This document shows, one piece after another, positions 1 to 7,164 of a stretch of 64,000 nt of DNA; position 1 is the first letter of the stretch; every line of letters starts with the position of its first letter. The stretch spans positions 413,091-477,090 of the forward strand of contig NZ_JBLTYX010000002.1 in assembly GCF_048066115.1 (NCBI RefSeq). The letters are read 5' to 3'. The position numbers and the translations under genes were made by a program. The stretch comes from Niveispirillum sp048066115. GTDB lineage: Bacteria > Pseudomonadota > Alphaproteobacteria > Azospirillales > Azospirillaceae. The notes under the pieces were generated by a model. That model was not told the origin of the DNA, did not search any database, and saw only the letters and a list, made by a program, of their open reading frames with translations.

Positions 1-188
1 CCGACCACCCCGCCCGTCAGGCCGACGGGCAACATGCGGATGGTGAAGGCGGGCCCGGCAAAGCGCATGGTACGGGCCACGGGCATGATGCCCACAGCCT
101 GGCCATCGATGCCCAGCCGGTCCAGCGCATCGGACAGGGCCGTCACCCCGGCCTTTTTCAGCCGTTCGACCCATTGTTGGTCAGACAT
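1..188 (-). CDS. RraA-family protein, N-terminal part (runs off the window)
   Basis: Only the first 62 or so codons are present; the gene continues to the left of base 1. The reading frame starts with an ATG at 188 that overlaps the stop of the upstream gene (ATGTCTGA arrangement), so it is translationally coupled. The N-terminus (a short helix, then VTALSDALDRLG and a G-x-A-FTIR segment) matches the start of RraA / HMG aldolase-like proteins. It is the third RraA-type gene in this operon. Seen: start, coupling and N-terminal motif. Inferred: a lyase or oxaloacetate decarboxylase-type activity on a carboxylated hydroxy-oxo acid. The catalytic residues lie outside the window. Confidence 0.7.
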   Translation of the reverse strand, partial: MSDQQWVERLKKAGVTALSDALDRLGIDGQAVGIMPVARTMRFAGPAFTIRMLPVGLTGGVV

Positions 189-858
189 TCGCAATCTCCG
201 GCTTTTTCAGCATGTCTTCGTAATTCGCCCCCATCACATCGCCGATGGGCACGCCGGCATCGATGTCGCGGGCCATCAGGGTCTCGCGCGCCAGGATGTC
301 CTCGGCCACGGTGATCACCTCCTCCAGCCGTGCGGCCTGGATGAAGACCACGCCGCTGCCATCGGCCACCAGCCAGTCGCCGGGTGCCACGGCCAGGCCG
401 GCGATGGTGATAGGACAGTTGAAATCATGTTCGGCCACCCGGCCGCGCGCCGTGACGGGCACGGGTGCGCGGGCGAAGACGGGCAGGCCCAGGTCGCGGC
501 TTTCGTCCACGTCGCGGCAGGCGCCATCGACGATCACCGCCGCCACGCCCTTGCCCACCGCACCCCGGCTCAGCAGCCCGCCCCAGCCCGACACGTCGGT
601 GCGGCCGCGATGCTCCACGACGATGATGTCGCCGGCTTCCGCCGCCATCACCGCCCCGGCCCCCAGATGGCGCTTGGGCAGGTTGGGCATCGGCGCGCCC
701 AGCTTCACCGTCACCGCCCGGCCCGCGACGCGCCGGCCCGGCAGGGTCAAAGGCGCCAGACCGATGACAGCACCGGACAGACCCAGCTTGTCCAGCGCGT
801 CCGACACGGTGCAACTGTCGAACCGCAGCAGCCGCTTCACGATGCCTGCGTCAGCCAT
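181..858 (-). CDS. RraA-family aldolase-like protein
   Basis: 225 residues. The start chosen is the ATG at 858, which overlaps the end of the Rid gene (ATGGCTGA); a longer open frame upstream is only the antisense of that gene. The protein shows the family pattern SDALDKLG near residue 20, then a glycine-rich GWGGLLSRGAVGKGV segment and VDGACRDVDE. The latter supplies the conserved Arg-Asp pair that binds substrate and metal in HMG/CHA aldolases. In such enzymes a divalent metal assists cleavage of 4-hydroxy-4-methyl- or 4-carboxy-4-hydroxy-2-oxoadipate-type acids to pyruvate. The context with LigJ- and LigB-like genes supports a lower-pathway role, but RraA paralogues are often mis-assigned, so the substrate is open. 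Confidence 0.8.
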   Translation of the reverse strand: MADAGIVKRLLRFDSCTVSDALDKLGLSGAVIGLAPLTLPGRRVAGRAVTVKLGAPMPNLPKRHLGAGAVMAAEAGDIIVVEHRGRTDVSGWGGLLSRGAVGKGVAAVIVDGACRDVDESRDLGLPVFARAPVPVTARGRVAEHDFNCPITIAGLAVAPGDWLVADGSGVVFIQAARLEEVITVAEDILARETLMARDIDAGVPIGDVMGANYEDMLKKPEIANV

Positions 859-1246
859 GATCGGCCACCATGGCGATGGCGTCGCACTGCACCAGCATGT
901 TGGCGGGCAGATGCTCATAGGCCAGGGTATGGCGGGCCGGGCGGGACGCCTCATCCGGGAAGGCCTTCAGCCATTCCGCGTTCACGGCGGCCCGTGCTTC
1001 CGGCACCTTGGCATAAATGGTCATGCGGGCGATGTCGCCCATGCCCGCCCCGGCCGCCGCCAGGACACGCTGTAACTGCCAGAACATCAGGCGGGCCTGT
1101 TCGGCTACATCATCGGGCAGCGTGCCCGTGGCCGGGTCCAGCCCATAGATACCGCCCGTCGCCACCAGCCCGCCCACGCGGCTGGCCGCCGGAATGGGCT
1201 GGGCGCCATGATTGAAGCCTTCAACATTGATGCTGCGCCTTGCCAT
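851..1246 (-). CDS. Rid family (YjgF/YER057c/UK114) protein
   Basis: 131 residues, starting at the ATG at 1246 with GGGAGAAAG upstream; 13 bases separate it from the preceding dioxygenase gene. It has the Rid fold pattern: an early G-x-x-P-I-P-A-A segment, a VATGGIYGLDPATG strand-turn and a C-terminal DIARMTIYAKVPE region. Canonical RidA hydrolyses reactive enamine/imine intermediates through an Arg near residue 105. Many Rid-like proteins in aromatic degradation clusters instead act on aminoacrylate-like or muconate-type enamines, or as tautomerase-like helpers. The operon position between a ring-cleavage dioxygenase and RraA genes suggests processing of an unstable ring-cleavage product; the reaction is not known. 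Confidence 0.8.
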   Translation of the reverse strand: MARRSINVEGFNHGAQPIPAASRVGGLVATGGIYGLDPATGTLPDDVAEQARLMFWQLQRVLAAAGAGMGDIARMTIYAKVPEARAAVNAEWLKAFPDEASRPARHTLAYEHLPANMLVQCDAIAMVADHG

Positions 1247-1259
1247 CTCTTTCTCCCTT

Positions 1260-2255
1260 TCACGCCCCCCAGGCCGCGAAGCCGACGCCGATGCCGGTGC
1301 CGGCCGGCGTGCGCCGGATGGGTTCATATTCTGTCCAGGACAGGGGCAGATGGTCCGCCGCCCCTGCCGTCATCACCCAGTTCAGGATTTCCGACGAACC
1401 GGAATTCAGCGCTTCCGGCGGGATGGAGCGCAACAGCCCCTCCTCCCCCGGTTTCAACCCGGCCAGCACCTGACGGTCCAGTTCCTCATCCACCACGAAA
1501 TGCGACAGGCCGCCCGACGCCACCACGGCCACCCGCGCGTCGGACGGGCTGTCCTCGATGGCGGCACGCAACAGGCGGCCGATATCGAAGGCGCGGGCCG
1601 CACTCATCACGTTTGGCGGGAAATAGGTGTTCAGCAGCACCGGCAGCATGGGAATGGCCCGGTCGCGGAACAGCCGTTCCGCCACGAAGCCGAAGGCATG
1701 GCCGAACCCGGCCTTCACCGGATCATCCACCTTCGATGCCGCCCCGATATCGACATGCCGGCGGATCAGCCCGGCGATGGCATCGCGGGCCAGTTCCGGG
1801 GCGCCGGGGAAACGGTGCACCTGATCCATGGCATAGCCCTTGGCCATCTGGTGCATCCAGGCCGGCTTGTCGTCGCGGCCCCAGACATCGTTTGTGGCGA
1901 TCTCCGCCCCGTAATAGATCGAGATGGCGGGCGTGTTGGACAGCGGGAACAATTCCCCCTGGTCGTCGCCGATCACCATCACGATGTCCGGCCGTGCGGC
2001 CGCCAGCGCATCGGCCAGCCGGTCCAGCCCGGCCTGGCAGCGCATGGCCGCCGCCTCGAACGCCTGCGGCGTGGCGATGGCGGCATAGACGTCGCCGCGT
2101 TCGGCCAGCAACTGGGCGTAGGAGACGAACCGCCCGTCGGACAGGTTCAGTTGCTCATTGGCAAGGTCGGCCTGGGCCCGGTACTGCCATTCGCTCCAGT
2201 CGATGGTCAGCAGCGGGCTGTGGGAGGCCGCAAGTCCCAATATGATGCTGGCCAT
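1260..2255 (-). CDS. LigB-type class III extradiol ring-cleavage dioxygenase
   Basis: 331 residues. The ATG at 2255 begins 3 bases after the LigJ-like stop, with GGGGTGAG as ribosome site. The N-terminus AASHSPLL carries the first metal-ligand His of the LigB family, GGLSHFVVDE the catalytic His, and NSGSSEILNW the late Glu. The second ligand position, NDHA in protocatechuate 4,5-dioxygenase, reads GDDQG here, so His is replaced by Gln. LigB-family enzymes open catecholic or gallate-type rings next to the hydroxyls using Fe(II). With LigJ- and LigK-like neighbours the product should resemble 4-oxalomesaconate, pointing to gallate or a related triol. No separate LigA-type small subunit is seen nearby. 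Confidence 0.8.
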   Translation of the reverse strand: MASIILGLAASHSPLLTIDWSEWQYRAQADLANEQLNLSDGRFVSYAQLLAERGDVYAAIATPQAFEAAAMRCQAGLDRLADALAAARPDIVMVIGDDQGELFPLSNTPAISIYYGAEIATNDVWGRDDKPAWMHQMAKGYAMDQVHRFPGAPELARDAIAGLIRRHVDIGAASKVDDPVKAGFGHAFGFVAERLFRDRAIPMLPVLLNTYFPPNVMSAARAFDIGRLLRAAIEDSPSDARVAVVASGGLSHFVVDEELDRQVLAGLKPGEEGLLRSIPPEALNSGSSEILNWVMTAGAADHLPLSWTEYEPIRRTPAGTGIGVGFAAWGA

Positions 2256-2258
2256 TTC

Positions 2259-3281
2259 TCACCCCGGCAGTCCGTTGAACAGGCGGCGGGCATTGCCCTC
2301 GAAAATCTTGTGGCGGTCGGCGTCGGTCAGGAAGCCCATCGCCTCGATATCCGGCTTCATATCGTCATAGGAACGGCCGGTATCGGGGTTGATCTGGCTG
2401 CCGCTGCCGATGCGTTCGGTACCGAAACAGACATTCTCCGTGCCCACCACCTTCAGCAGCAGTTCCACCGACAAGGGCGAATGCAGGCAGGTATCGAAAT
2501 GGAAGGCGCGCAGCGCATCGTCGAAGCTGCCGGGCGCTTCGGACAGCTTGCCCTGCACCCCGTCCTTGCCCAGATCGGGGAAGGCCCCGCGTTCCGCCCG
2601 CCAACGGCCGACCTGATAGGGCACGGAGCCGCCGCCATGGGCCACAATGATCTTCAGCTTGGGGAAACGCTGCATGACCCCGGCCTTGATCATCGACAGC
2701 AGCGCGATGGAATGCTCCGTGATGAAATGGTTGGCGTAGGTTTCCCGCCCGTTGCAGCACGAACAGGCATGGATCAGGCCCGGCACATCATGCTCGCACA
2801 TCTTCTCATAGAGCGGATACCAGTAGGCATCGCCCATGGGCGGCACATGACCCGTCCCCTCCGCCGGATCGGGATTGATCAGGATGGAGTTGAAGCCCAG
2901 TTCCTTGATGCAGCGTTCCATTTCCGGAAGCACCCGCTCAATCGGTTCCCCCGGCACCTGAGGCAGGCCGGCCATGCCGGCGAACCGGGTGGGGGCAAGG
3001 CGCACCTGCTGGGCGATGGCATTGTTGGTCCAGCGGGTCCAGATATCGACCAGCCGCTGCCCCCGTGAATGCAGCATGGTGAAGGGCCGGGGGGAGACCA
3101 TCTGGAAATCGGTGCCCACCATGTCCAGTGCCTTGAACAGGGTCTGGAGATAATCGAGATACCGGTCGTCGGAGATTTTCGGCTCCATCCCGGAATAATG
3201 GCCGTCGCTGCCGACCAGCATCATGCCGCCGGCATTGAATTCCGGTGGTGCCCAGAGATGGGAATGGACGTCGATGATCAC
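2259..3281 (-). CDS. ligJ: Amidohydrolase-family 4-oxalomesaconate hydratase (LigJ-like)
   Basis: 340 residues, GTG start at 3281 with GGGAG a few bases upstream; 18 bases after the aldolase gene. It starts IIDVHSHLW (metal-binding HxH) and continues through KELGFNSILINPDP, a PGLIHACSCCN strand with the next His, and IIVAHGGGSVPYQVGRW. The C-terminus has a FGTERIG segment and an EGNARRLF ending. This order closely follows LigJ of sphingomonads, a zinc amidohydrolase-fold enzyme that hydrates 4-oxalomesaconate to 4-carboxy-4-hydroxy-2-oxoadipate in protocatechuate/gallate 4,5-cleavage. The neighbours supply dioxygenase and aldolase candidates, so three consecutive steps are covered. Decarboxylases of the ACMSD type share the fold and remain an alternative. 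Confidence 0.75.
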   Translation of the reverse strand: MIIDVHSHLWAPPEFNAGGMMLVGSDGHYSGMEPKISDDRYLDYLQTLFKALDMVGTDFQMVSPRPFTMLHSRGQRLVDIWTRWTNNAIAQQVRLAPTRFAGMAGLPQVPGEPIERVLPEMERCIKELGFNSILINPDPAEGTGHVPPMGDAYWYPLYEKMCEHDVPGLIHACSCCNGRETYANHFITEHSIALLSMIKAGVMQRFPKLKIIVAHGGGSVPYQVGRWRAERGAFPDLGKDGVQGKLSEAPGSFDDALRAFHFDTCLHSPLSVELLLKVVGTENVCFGTERIGSGSQINPDTGRSYDDMKPDIEAMGFLTDADRHKIFEGNARRLFNGLPG

Positions 3282-3299
3282 GGAGATGTCTCCCGTTCT

Positions 3300-3905
3300 T
3301 CAGAGATTGTAGACGTCGAGCGTCAGGGCACCGGCGCGCACGCGTTCCAGGATACCGGCTTCCTTGGCGTCGCGGTCGCGCGCCGCCTGGACCAGGGCAG
3401 GACCGTCGGCGGCCGGCAGCACGATGACGCCATCGGCGTCACCCACCACCAGATCGCCGCGGCGCACGGTGACGGCACCGATACGCACCGGCTCCCCCAC
3501 CGCTCCGTCGCCCTTGGGGTCCTTGCCCGTCCCCTGGATGCAGACGGTACCGGCGAAGGTGGGCAGGCCCAGGTCGATCAGTTGCTGGCTGTCGCGCACG
3601 CCACCGGTGATGACAAGGCCGGCGGCACCGAGCGCAATGGCCGACGTCGCCATGATCTCACCCCAATAGCCGAACTCGGTTCCCGGCCCGCATTCCACCA
3701 CCAGCACATCACCGGGCTTCACGGCGGCCAGGGCACGATGGATCCACAGATTGTCGCCGGGCGGGCAACGGACCGGCAGGGCCGGTCCCTCCACGCTCAT
3801 CCGCCGGTCGATCGGCTTGATCACCGATGGCAGCGCGCCACGCCGGCCAGCCGCCTCATGCAGGCTGGCACTAGAGATCGTGGCGGCATAGGGCCATGCC
3901 GGCAT
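3300..3905 (-). CDS. RraA-family 4-carboxy-4-hydroxy-2-oxoadipate aldolase-like (LigK-like)
   Basis: 201 residues. ATG at 3905 with a strong GGGGAGG five bases upstream; it is the first gene of the operon, directly behind a consensus-like promoter. It contains VKPGDVLVVE, then GYWGEIMATSAIALGAAG and VITGGVRDSQQL, i.e. the E-x-G-W-G-E...R-D signature of HMG/CHA aldolases. These class II aldolases cleave 4-carboxy-4-hydroxy-2-oxoadipate to pyruvate and oxaloacetate, the last step of the LigB-LigJ route. Of the three RraA paralogues here it best fits that job because it is promoter-proximal and adjacent to the LigJ-like gene. The assignment to CHA rather than another hydroxy-oxo acid is inference. 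Confidence 0.75.
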   Translation of the reverse strand: MPAWPYAATISSASLHEAAGRRGALPSVIKPIDRRMSVEGPALPVRCPPGDNLWIHRALAAVKPGDVLVVECGPGTEFGYWGEIMATSAIALGAAGLVITGGVRDSQQLIDLGLPTFAGTVCIQGTGKDPKGDGAVGEPVRIGAVTVRRGDLVVGDADGVIVLPAADGPALVQAARDRDAKEAGILERVRAGALTLDVYNL

Positions 3906-3944
3906 TCGATCCTCCCCGATTTGTTGGATTTCTTGTGGGTTAAA

Positions 3945-3973
3945 ATTATACAGTTGGAATATTTTAGCAAGAC
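3945..3973 (-). promoter_or_regulatory. sigma70-like promoter for the aromatic operon
   Basis: On the minus strand GTCTTG, a 17-base spacer and a perfect TATAAT lie about 40 bases upstream of the ATG at 3905, in a markedly AT-rich gap. This is the best housekeeping-type promoter in the window and would drive the six-gene RraA/LigJ/LigB/Rid operon. Confidence 0.65.
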
Positions 3974-3993
3974 ATTTTTTCCATCAAAAAAGA

Positions 3994-5298
3994 TCACCGG
4001 TTCGCCGTGACATAGGCCGCGACGGGTGCGCGGGCCAGGGCGAACAGGGTGACGCCGACCGCCGCCGCCAGCACGCTGACGATCATCAGCCCCATGGCCA
4101 GCGGGTTGGCAGCGCCCGCCGCCAGGCCCGCGAAGAAGGCGGCGGCCAATGGTCCGACGCCCAGCGCCAGCGTGCTCATGCAGATCAGCAGCAGGGCCGT
4201 CATGGTGGCCTGCATGGGTCGCGGTACGATGGAATGGATGGCGGCCAGCACATTGTTGCCACCGCCGCCGGCCAGGAACAGCCCGGCCCAGGCCAGCGCC
4301 AGGAACCCCGTGGCTGTGCCCTGCAGCGGTGCCGCAAGACAGAAACCACCACCGACGAAGCCACAGGCGGCGGAGACCAGCGGCAGGGCATCCGGCCGCC
4401 GCAACCGCCTGGTCAGCATCGGGATCAGAATGGTGCCGCCCACCAGAGCCAGCATGTTGAACAGGCCATAGGTGCGCCCGGCCTCAGCCACCGGCATGCC
4501 ATAGGTCCGCGACAGGAAGGTCGGTCCCCAGGCCAGATAGGCGTTGGTCATGATCTGCAGGCAGCCCGCCCCCAGGAACAACGCGAAATAGAGCCTGGCA
4601 TTGCCGACGGCATAGCGCATGACATCGCGCAATGTCGGCGCACCCGCCAATCCCGGCACGGTGCTGCGCGCGGGCTCCCGCGCCACCAGCGCGAACAATG
4701 TCGCCAGGACCAGTCCCGGCACACCGACGATGATGAAAATCACCTGCCAGAGCTTCAGGCCGCCCAGTTCGCCCGACGACTCCACCGCATAGATCCAGCC
4801 GATGGCCAATGCCGCCACGATATAGGCGCCCGACGCGCCGAACATGCCGCAGGCATTGTAGATGCTGGCCGCCAGCCCACGCCGTTCCTTGGGCAGAACA
4901 TCACCGATCAGGGAATAGGTTGCGGGCGTCAGCACCGCCTCCCCCACCGCCAGCCCGATGCGCAGCAGCACCAGGGCCAGGAAGGTGGAACTGAAACCCG
5001 ACAGGATGGTGCAGCAGGACCAGAGTCCCACCCCGGCCAGGATCAGCCGGCGACGGTCGCCCTTGTCCGCCAACCGCGCCACAGGGATGCCGACGATGCC
5101 GTAGAAGACGGCGAAGGCGGTGCCGAACAGGAAGCCGATCTGCAGGTCGGACACGCCCAGATCGGCCTTCAATGGCCCGACCAGCAGACCCAGCACGAAC
5201 CGGTCGACGAATGACACGATGTAAAGGGTCGACAGGATGGCCACCATGGACCAGGCGCGCAGCGTCCCGGTCGCGGCGCCCGATGCGTCCGCGTTCAT
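3994..5298 (-). CDS. MFS transporter (spinster-like)
   Basis: 434 residues from the ATG at 5298, preceded by GGAGGT; a longer frame upstream lacks a ribosome site and is not hydrophobic. Twelve predicted membrane segments start with VDRFVLGLLVGPLKADLG. The loop-2 motif ARLADKGDRRR is typical of the major facilitator superfamily, and the frame ends with a hydrophobic stretch and AYVTANR. Such transporters are frequent beside aromatic-compound catabolic genes in alphaproteobacteria. It lies downstream of the acyl-CoA ligase on the same strand and immediately upstream of the ring-cleavage operon, so uptake of the aromatic substrate is the simplest idea. Substrate unknown. Confidence 0.8.
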   Translation of the reverse strand: MNADASGAATGTLRAWSMVAILSTLYIVSFVDRFVLGLLVGPLKADLGVSDLQIGFLFGTAFAVFYGIVGIPVARLADKGDRRRLILAGVGLWSCCTILSGFSSTFLALVLLRIGLAVGEAVLTPATYSLIGDVLPKERRGLAASIYNACGMFGASGAYIVAALAIGWIYAVESSGELGGLKLWQVIFIIVGVPGLVLATLFALVAREPARSTVPGLAGAPTLRDVMRYAVGNARLYFALFLGAGCLQIMTNAYLAWGPTFLSRTYGMPVAEAGRTYGLFNMLALVGGTILIPMLTRRLRRPDALPLVSAACGFVGGGFCLAAPLQGTATGFLALAWAGLFLAGGGGNNVLAAIHSIVPRPMQATMTALLLICMSTLALGVGPLAAAFFAGLAAGAANPLAMGLMIVSVLAAAVGVTLFALARAPVAAYVTANR

Positions 5299-5327
5299 GC
5301 TACCTCCAAGAATGGAACTGGGTGATA

Positions 5328-5353
5328 GAGCGGCTTTCAGGTGAAAGCCGCTC
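5328..5353. repeat. perfect 12-bp inverted repeat before the MFS gene
   Basis: GAGCGGCTTTCA, a 2-base loop and TGAAAGCCGCTC form a perfect hairpin inside the 138-base gap between the acyl-CoA ligase stop and the MFS ribosome site. No T-run follows on the minus strand. It could be an intercistronic mRNA stem, an operator, or a REP-like element. Confidence 0.6.
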
Positions 5354-5436
5354 CGGCGGCGACTGCCGCCGCGCCGCCCATGCGGCGTGAAGCCAAGCTG
5401 CCGGATGGCAGCGCCGGCGCTTGAGGAAAACAAAAA

Positions 5437-7071
5437 CTAGGCCAGTTGTCTCAGGTCGCGCTTCAGGATCTTGCCGCTGGCATTGCGCGGCAAATTCTCT
5501 ACGAAGACCACGCGCTTGGGTGCCTTGAACCCGGCCAGATGCGCCGCGCAATGGGCCAGGATGTCCGCCTCCGTCACCGCCGCACCCGCCTTCGGCACGA
5601 TGAAGGCCGTCACCGCCTCGATCCAGCGCGGATGCGGGGTGCCGACGACGGCCACTTCCGACACGGCGGGGTGGAGATAGATCGCCTCCTCCACCTCGCG
5701 CGACGCGACGTTCTCGCCGCCGGTCTTGATCATGTCCTTCTTGCGGTCGACGACGGTGATGTAGCCTTCCTCATCCATGATCCCCAGATCGCCGCTATGG
5801 AACCAGCCGCCGGCGAAGGCTTCCTCCGTGCGCTGCGGATCCCGCCAGTAGGCGGTCATCAGCTGCGGGGAACGGTGGACGATTTCCCCCACCTGCCCGC
5901 GCTGCACGTCCCGCATCCCGTCATCCACAATGCGGGTTTCCACATGCAGGGTCGGGCGGCCGGCGGCACCGGCCTTGCGCTCCTGGTCCTGGGGCTGCAG
6001 CACGGCGGCGACGGGTGCGATCTCCGTCTGGCCATAGCAGTTCCACAGGCGCAGACCCGGCAGCCGCTGCCGCAGTTCGCGCAGCACTTCCACCGGCATG
6101 ATCGAGGCACCGTAATAGCCGTGGGTCAGGCTGGTCAGTTTGGCCGGGTCGAACAGCGGGGAGCGCAACAGGGCGATCCACACCGTGGGTGGCGCGAAGA
6201 AGGAGGTGACGCCATGCGCCGCGATCAACGGCAGCACGATATCCGGCGCCGGCGAGGCGGCGATGATGTTGCTGGCCCCGACATGCAGCGACGGCCCCAG
6301 GAAGGCGTCCAACTGCGCGCAATGGAACAGCGGCAGCACGTTCAGCACCACGGCGTCGGGGGACCAGCCGCAATCGGCGATGCAGCTCTGATATTGCCAC
6401 ATCACCGCCTCATGGCTCAGCATCGCGCCCTTGGGCCGGGATTCCGTGCCGCTGGTATAGATGATCTGGACGATGGAGCCGGCATGGATGGCCGGCAGCG
6501 CCACCCCGCCCCGCCCGCGCAAACCCTGGAAATCGCGCGTGCCGTCGATCCGCCCGTCATGGGTCTCGCCCGGAATGCCATAGCGGATCGCCAGCCCCAC
6601 CCGGTCGGCCGCCGCCAGCGCCGTGGCGGCACAGGCCGCATCGGTGAACAGGAAGCCGGCACCGCTATGATCCAGGATATAAGCGACGTCATCGACGGTA
6701 AGCATGAAGTTGATGGGCACCAGCACCCCACCGGCCCGCGCCACCGCAAAGCGTAAGGCCACGAACCAGTGGCTGTTGCGCGACATCAGCGCCACCCGGT
6801 CGCCAAGCCGGACGCCGGACGCCTGCAACCCTGCCGCCAGGTCGTCGACCAGCATGTCCAGTTCCGCATAGGTCCAAGACTGGCCGCCGCACATTATAGC
6901 GCCCTTGTCCGGGTATCGGCGAGCCGTACGGGCCAGCATATCGCCCAGTGTCTGACGCCGGCTGACGGCATCGAACCGGCCCGCTGGATGGACAAGCGTC
7001 GTGGCGCCTGTATCCTCATCCACGCCGATTGCGGCCGGTGGCGGTGCGCCGTCCTGTGACAGGCCATTCAT
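5437..7071 (-). CDS. AMP-forming acyl-CoA synthetase / ligase
   Basis: 544 residues; ATG at 7071 with GGGAGGAG eight bases upstream. It has the full adenylate-forming set: P-loop IIYTSGTESRPKGAMLSH, NCYGQTE, GDLGIMDEEGYI, the hinge DRKKDMIKTGGENV, and a C-terminal NASGKILKRDLR whose Lys is the catalytic residue. The enzyme should activate a carboxylic acid with ATP and CoA. Being next to an MFS permease and aromatic ring-cleavage genes, an aromatic or side-chain carboxylic acid (for example a phenylpropenoid) is a reasonable substrate, but fatty acids cannot be excluded. Nothing is missing or truncated. Confidence 0.85.
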   Translation of the reverse strand: MNGLSQDGAPPPAAIGVDEDTGATTLVHPAGRFDAVSRRQTLGDMLARTARRYPDKGAIMCGGQSWTYAELDMLVDDLAAGLQASGVRLGDRVALMSRNSHWFVALRFAVARAGGVLVPINFMLTVDDVAYILDHSGAGFLFTDAACAATALAAADRVGLAIRYGIPGETHDGRIDGTRDFQGLRGRGGVALPAIHAGSIVQIIYTSGTESRPKGAMLSHEAVMWQYQSCIADCGWSPDAVVLNVLPLFHCAQLDAFLGPSLHVGASNIIAASPAPDIVLPLIAAHGVTSFFAPPTVWIALLRSPLFDPAKLTSLTHGYYGASIMPVEVLRELRQRLPGLRLWNCYGQTEIAPVAAVLQPQDQERKAGAAGRPTLHVETRIVDDGMRDVQRGQVGEIVHRSPQLMTAYWRDPQRTEEAFAGGWFHSGDLGIMDEEGYITVVDRKKDMIKTGGENVASREVEEAIYLHPAVSEVAVVGTPHPRWIEAVTAFIVPKAGAAVTEADILAHCAAHLAGFKAPKRVVFVENLPRNASGKILKRDLRQLA

Positions 7072-7164
7072 GGTCACACTCCTCCCCAGGGTCCGCCATG
7101 ACACCTGGCGATACCATTCCATTTGCACCAATAAGATCACAAATATTGTCCATATGGAATAATT

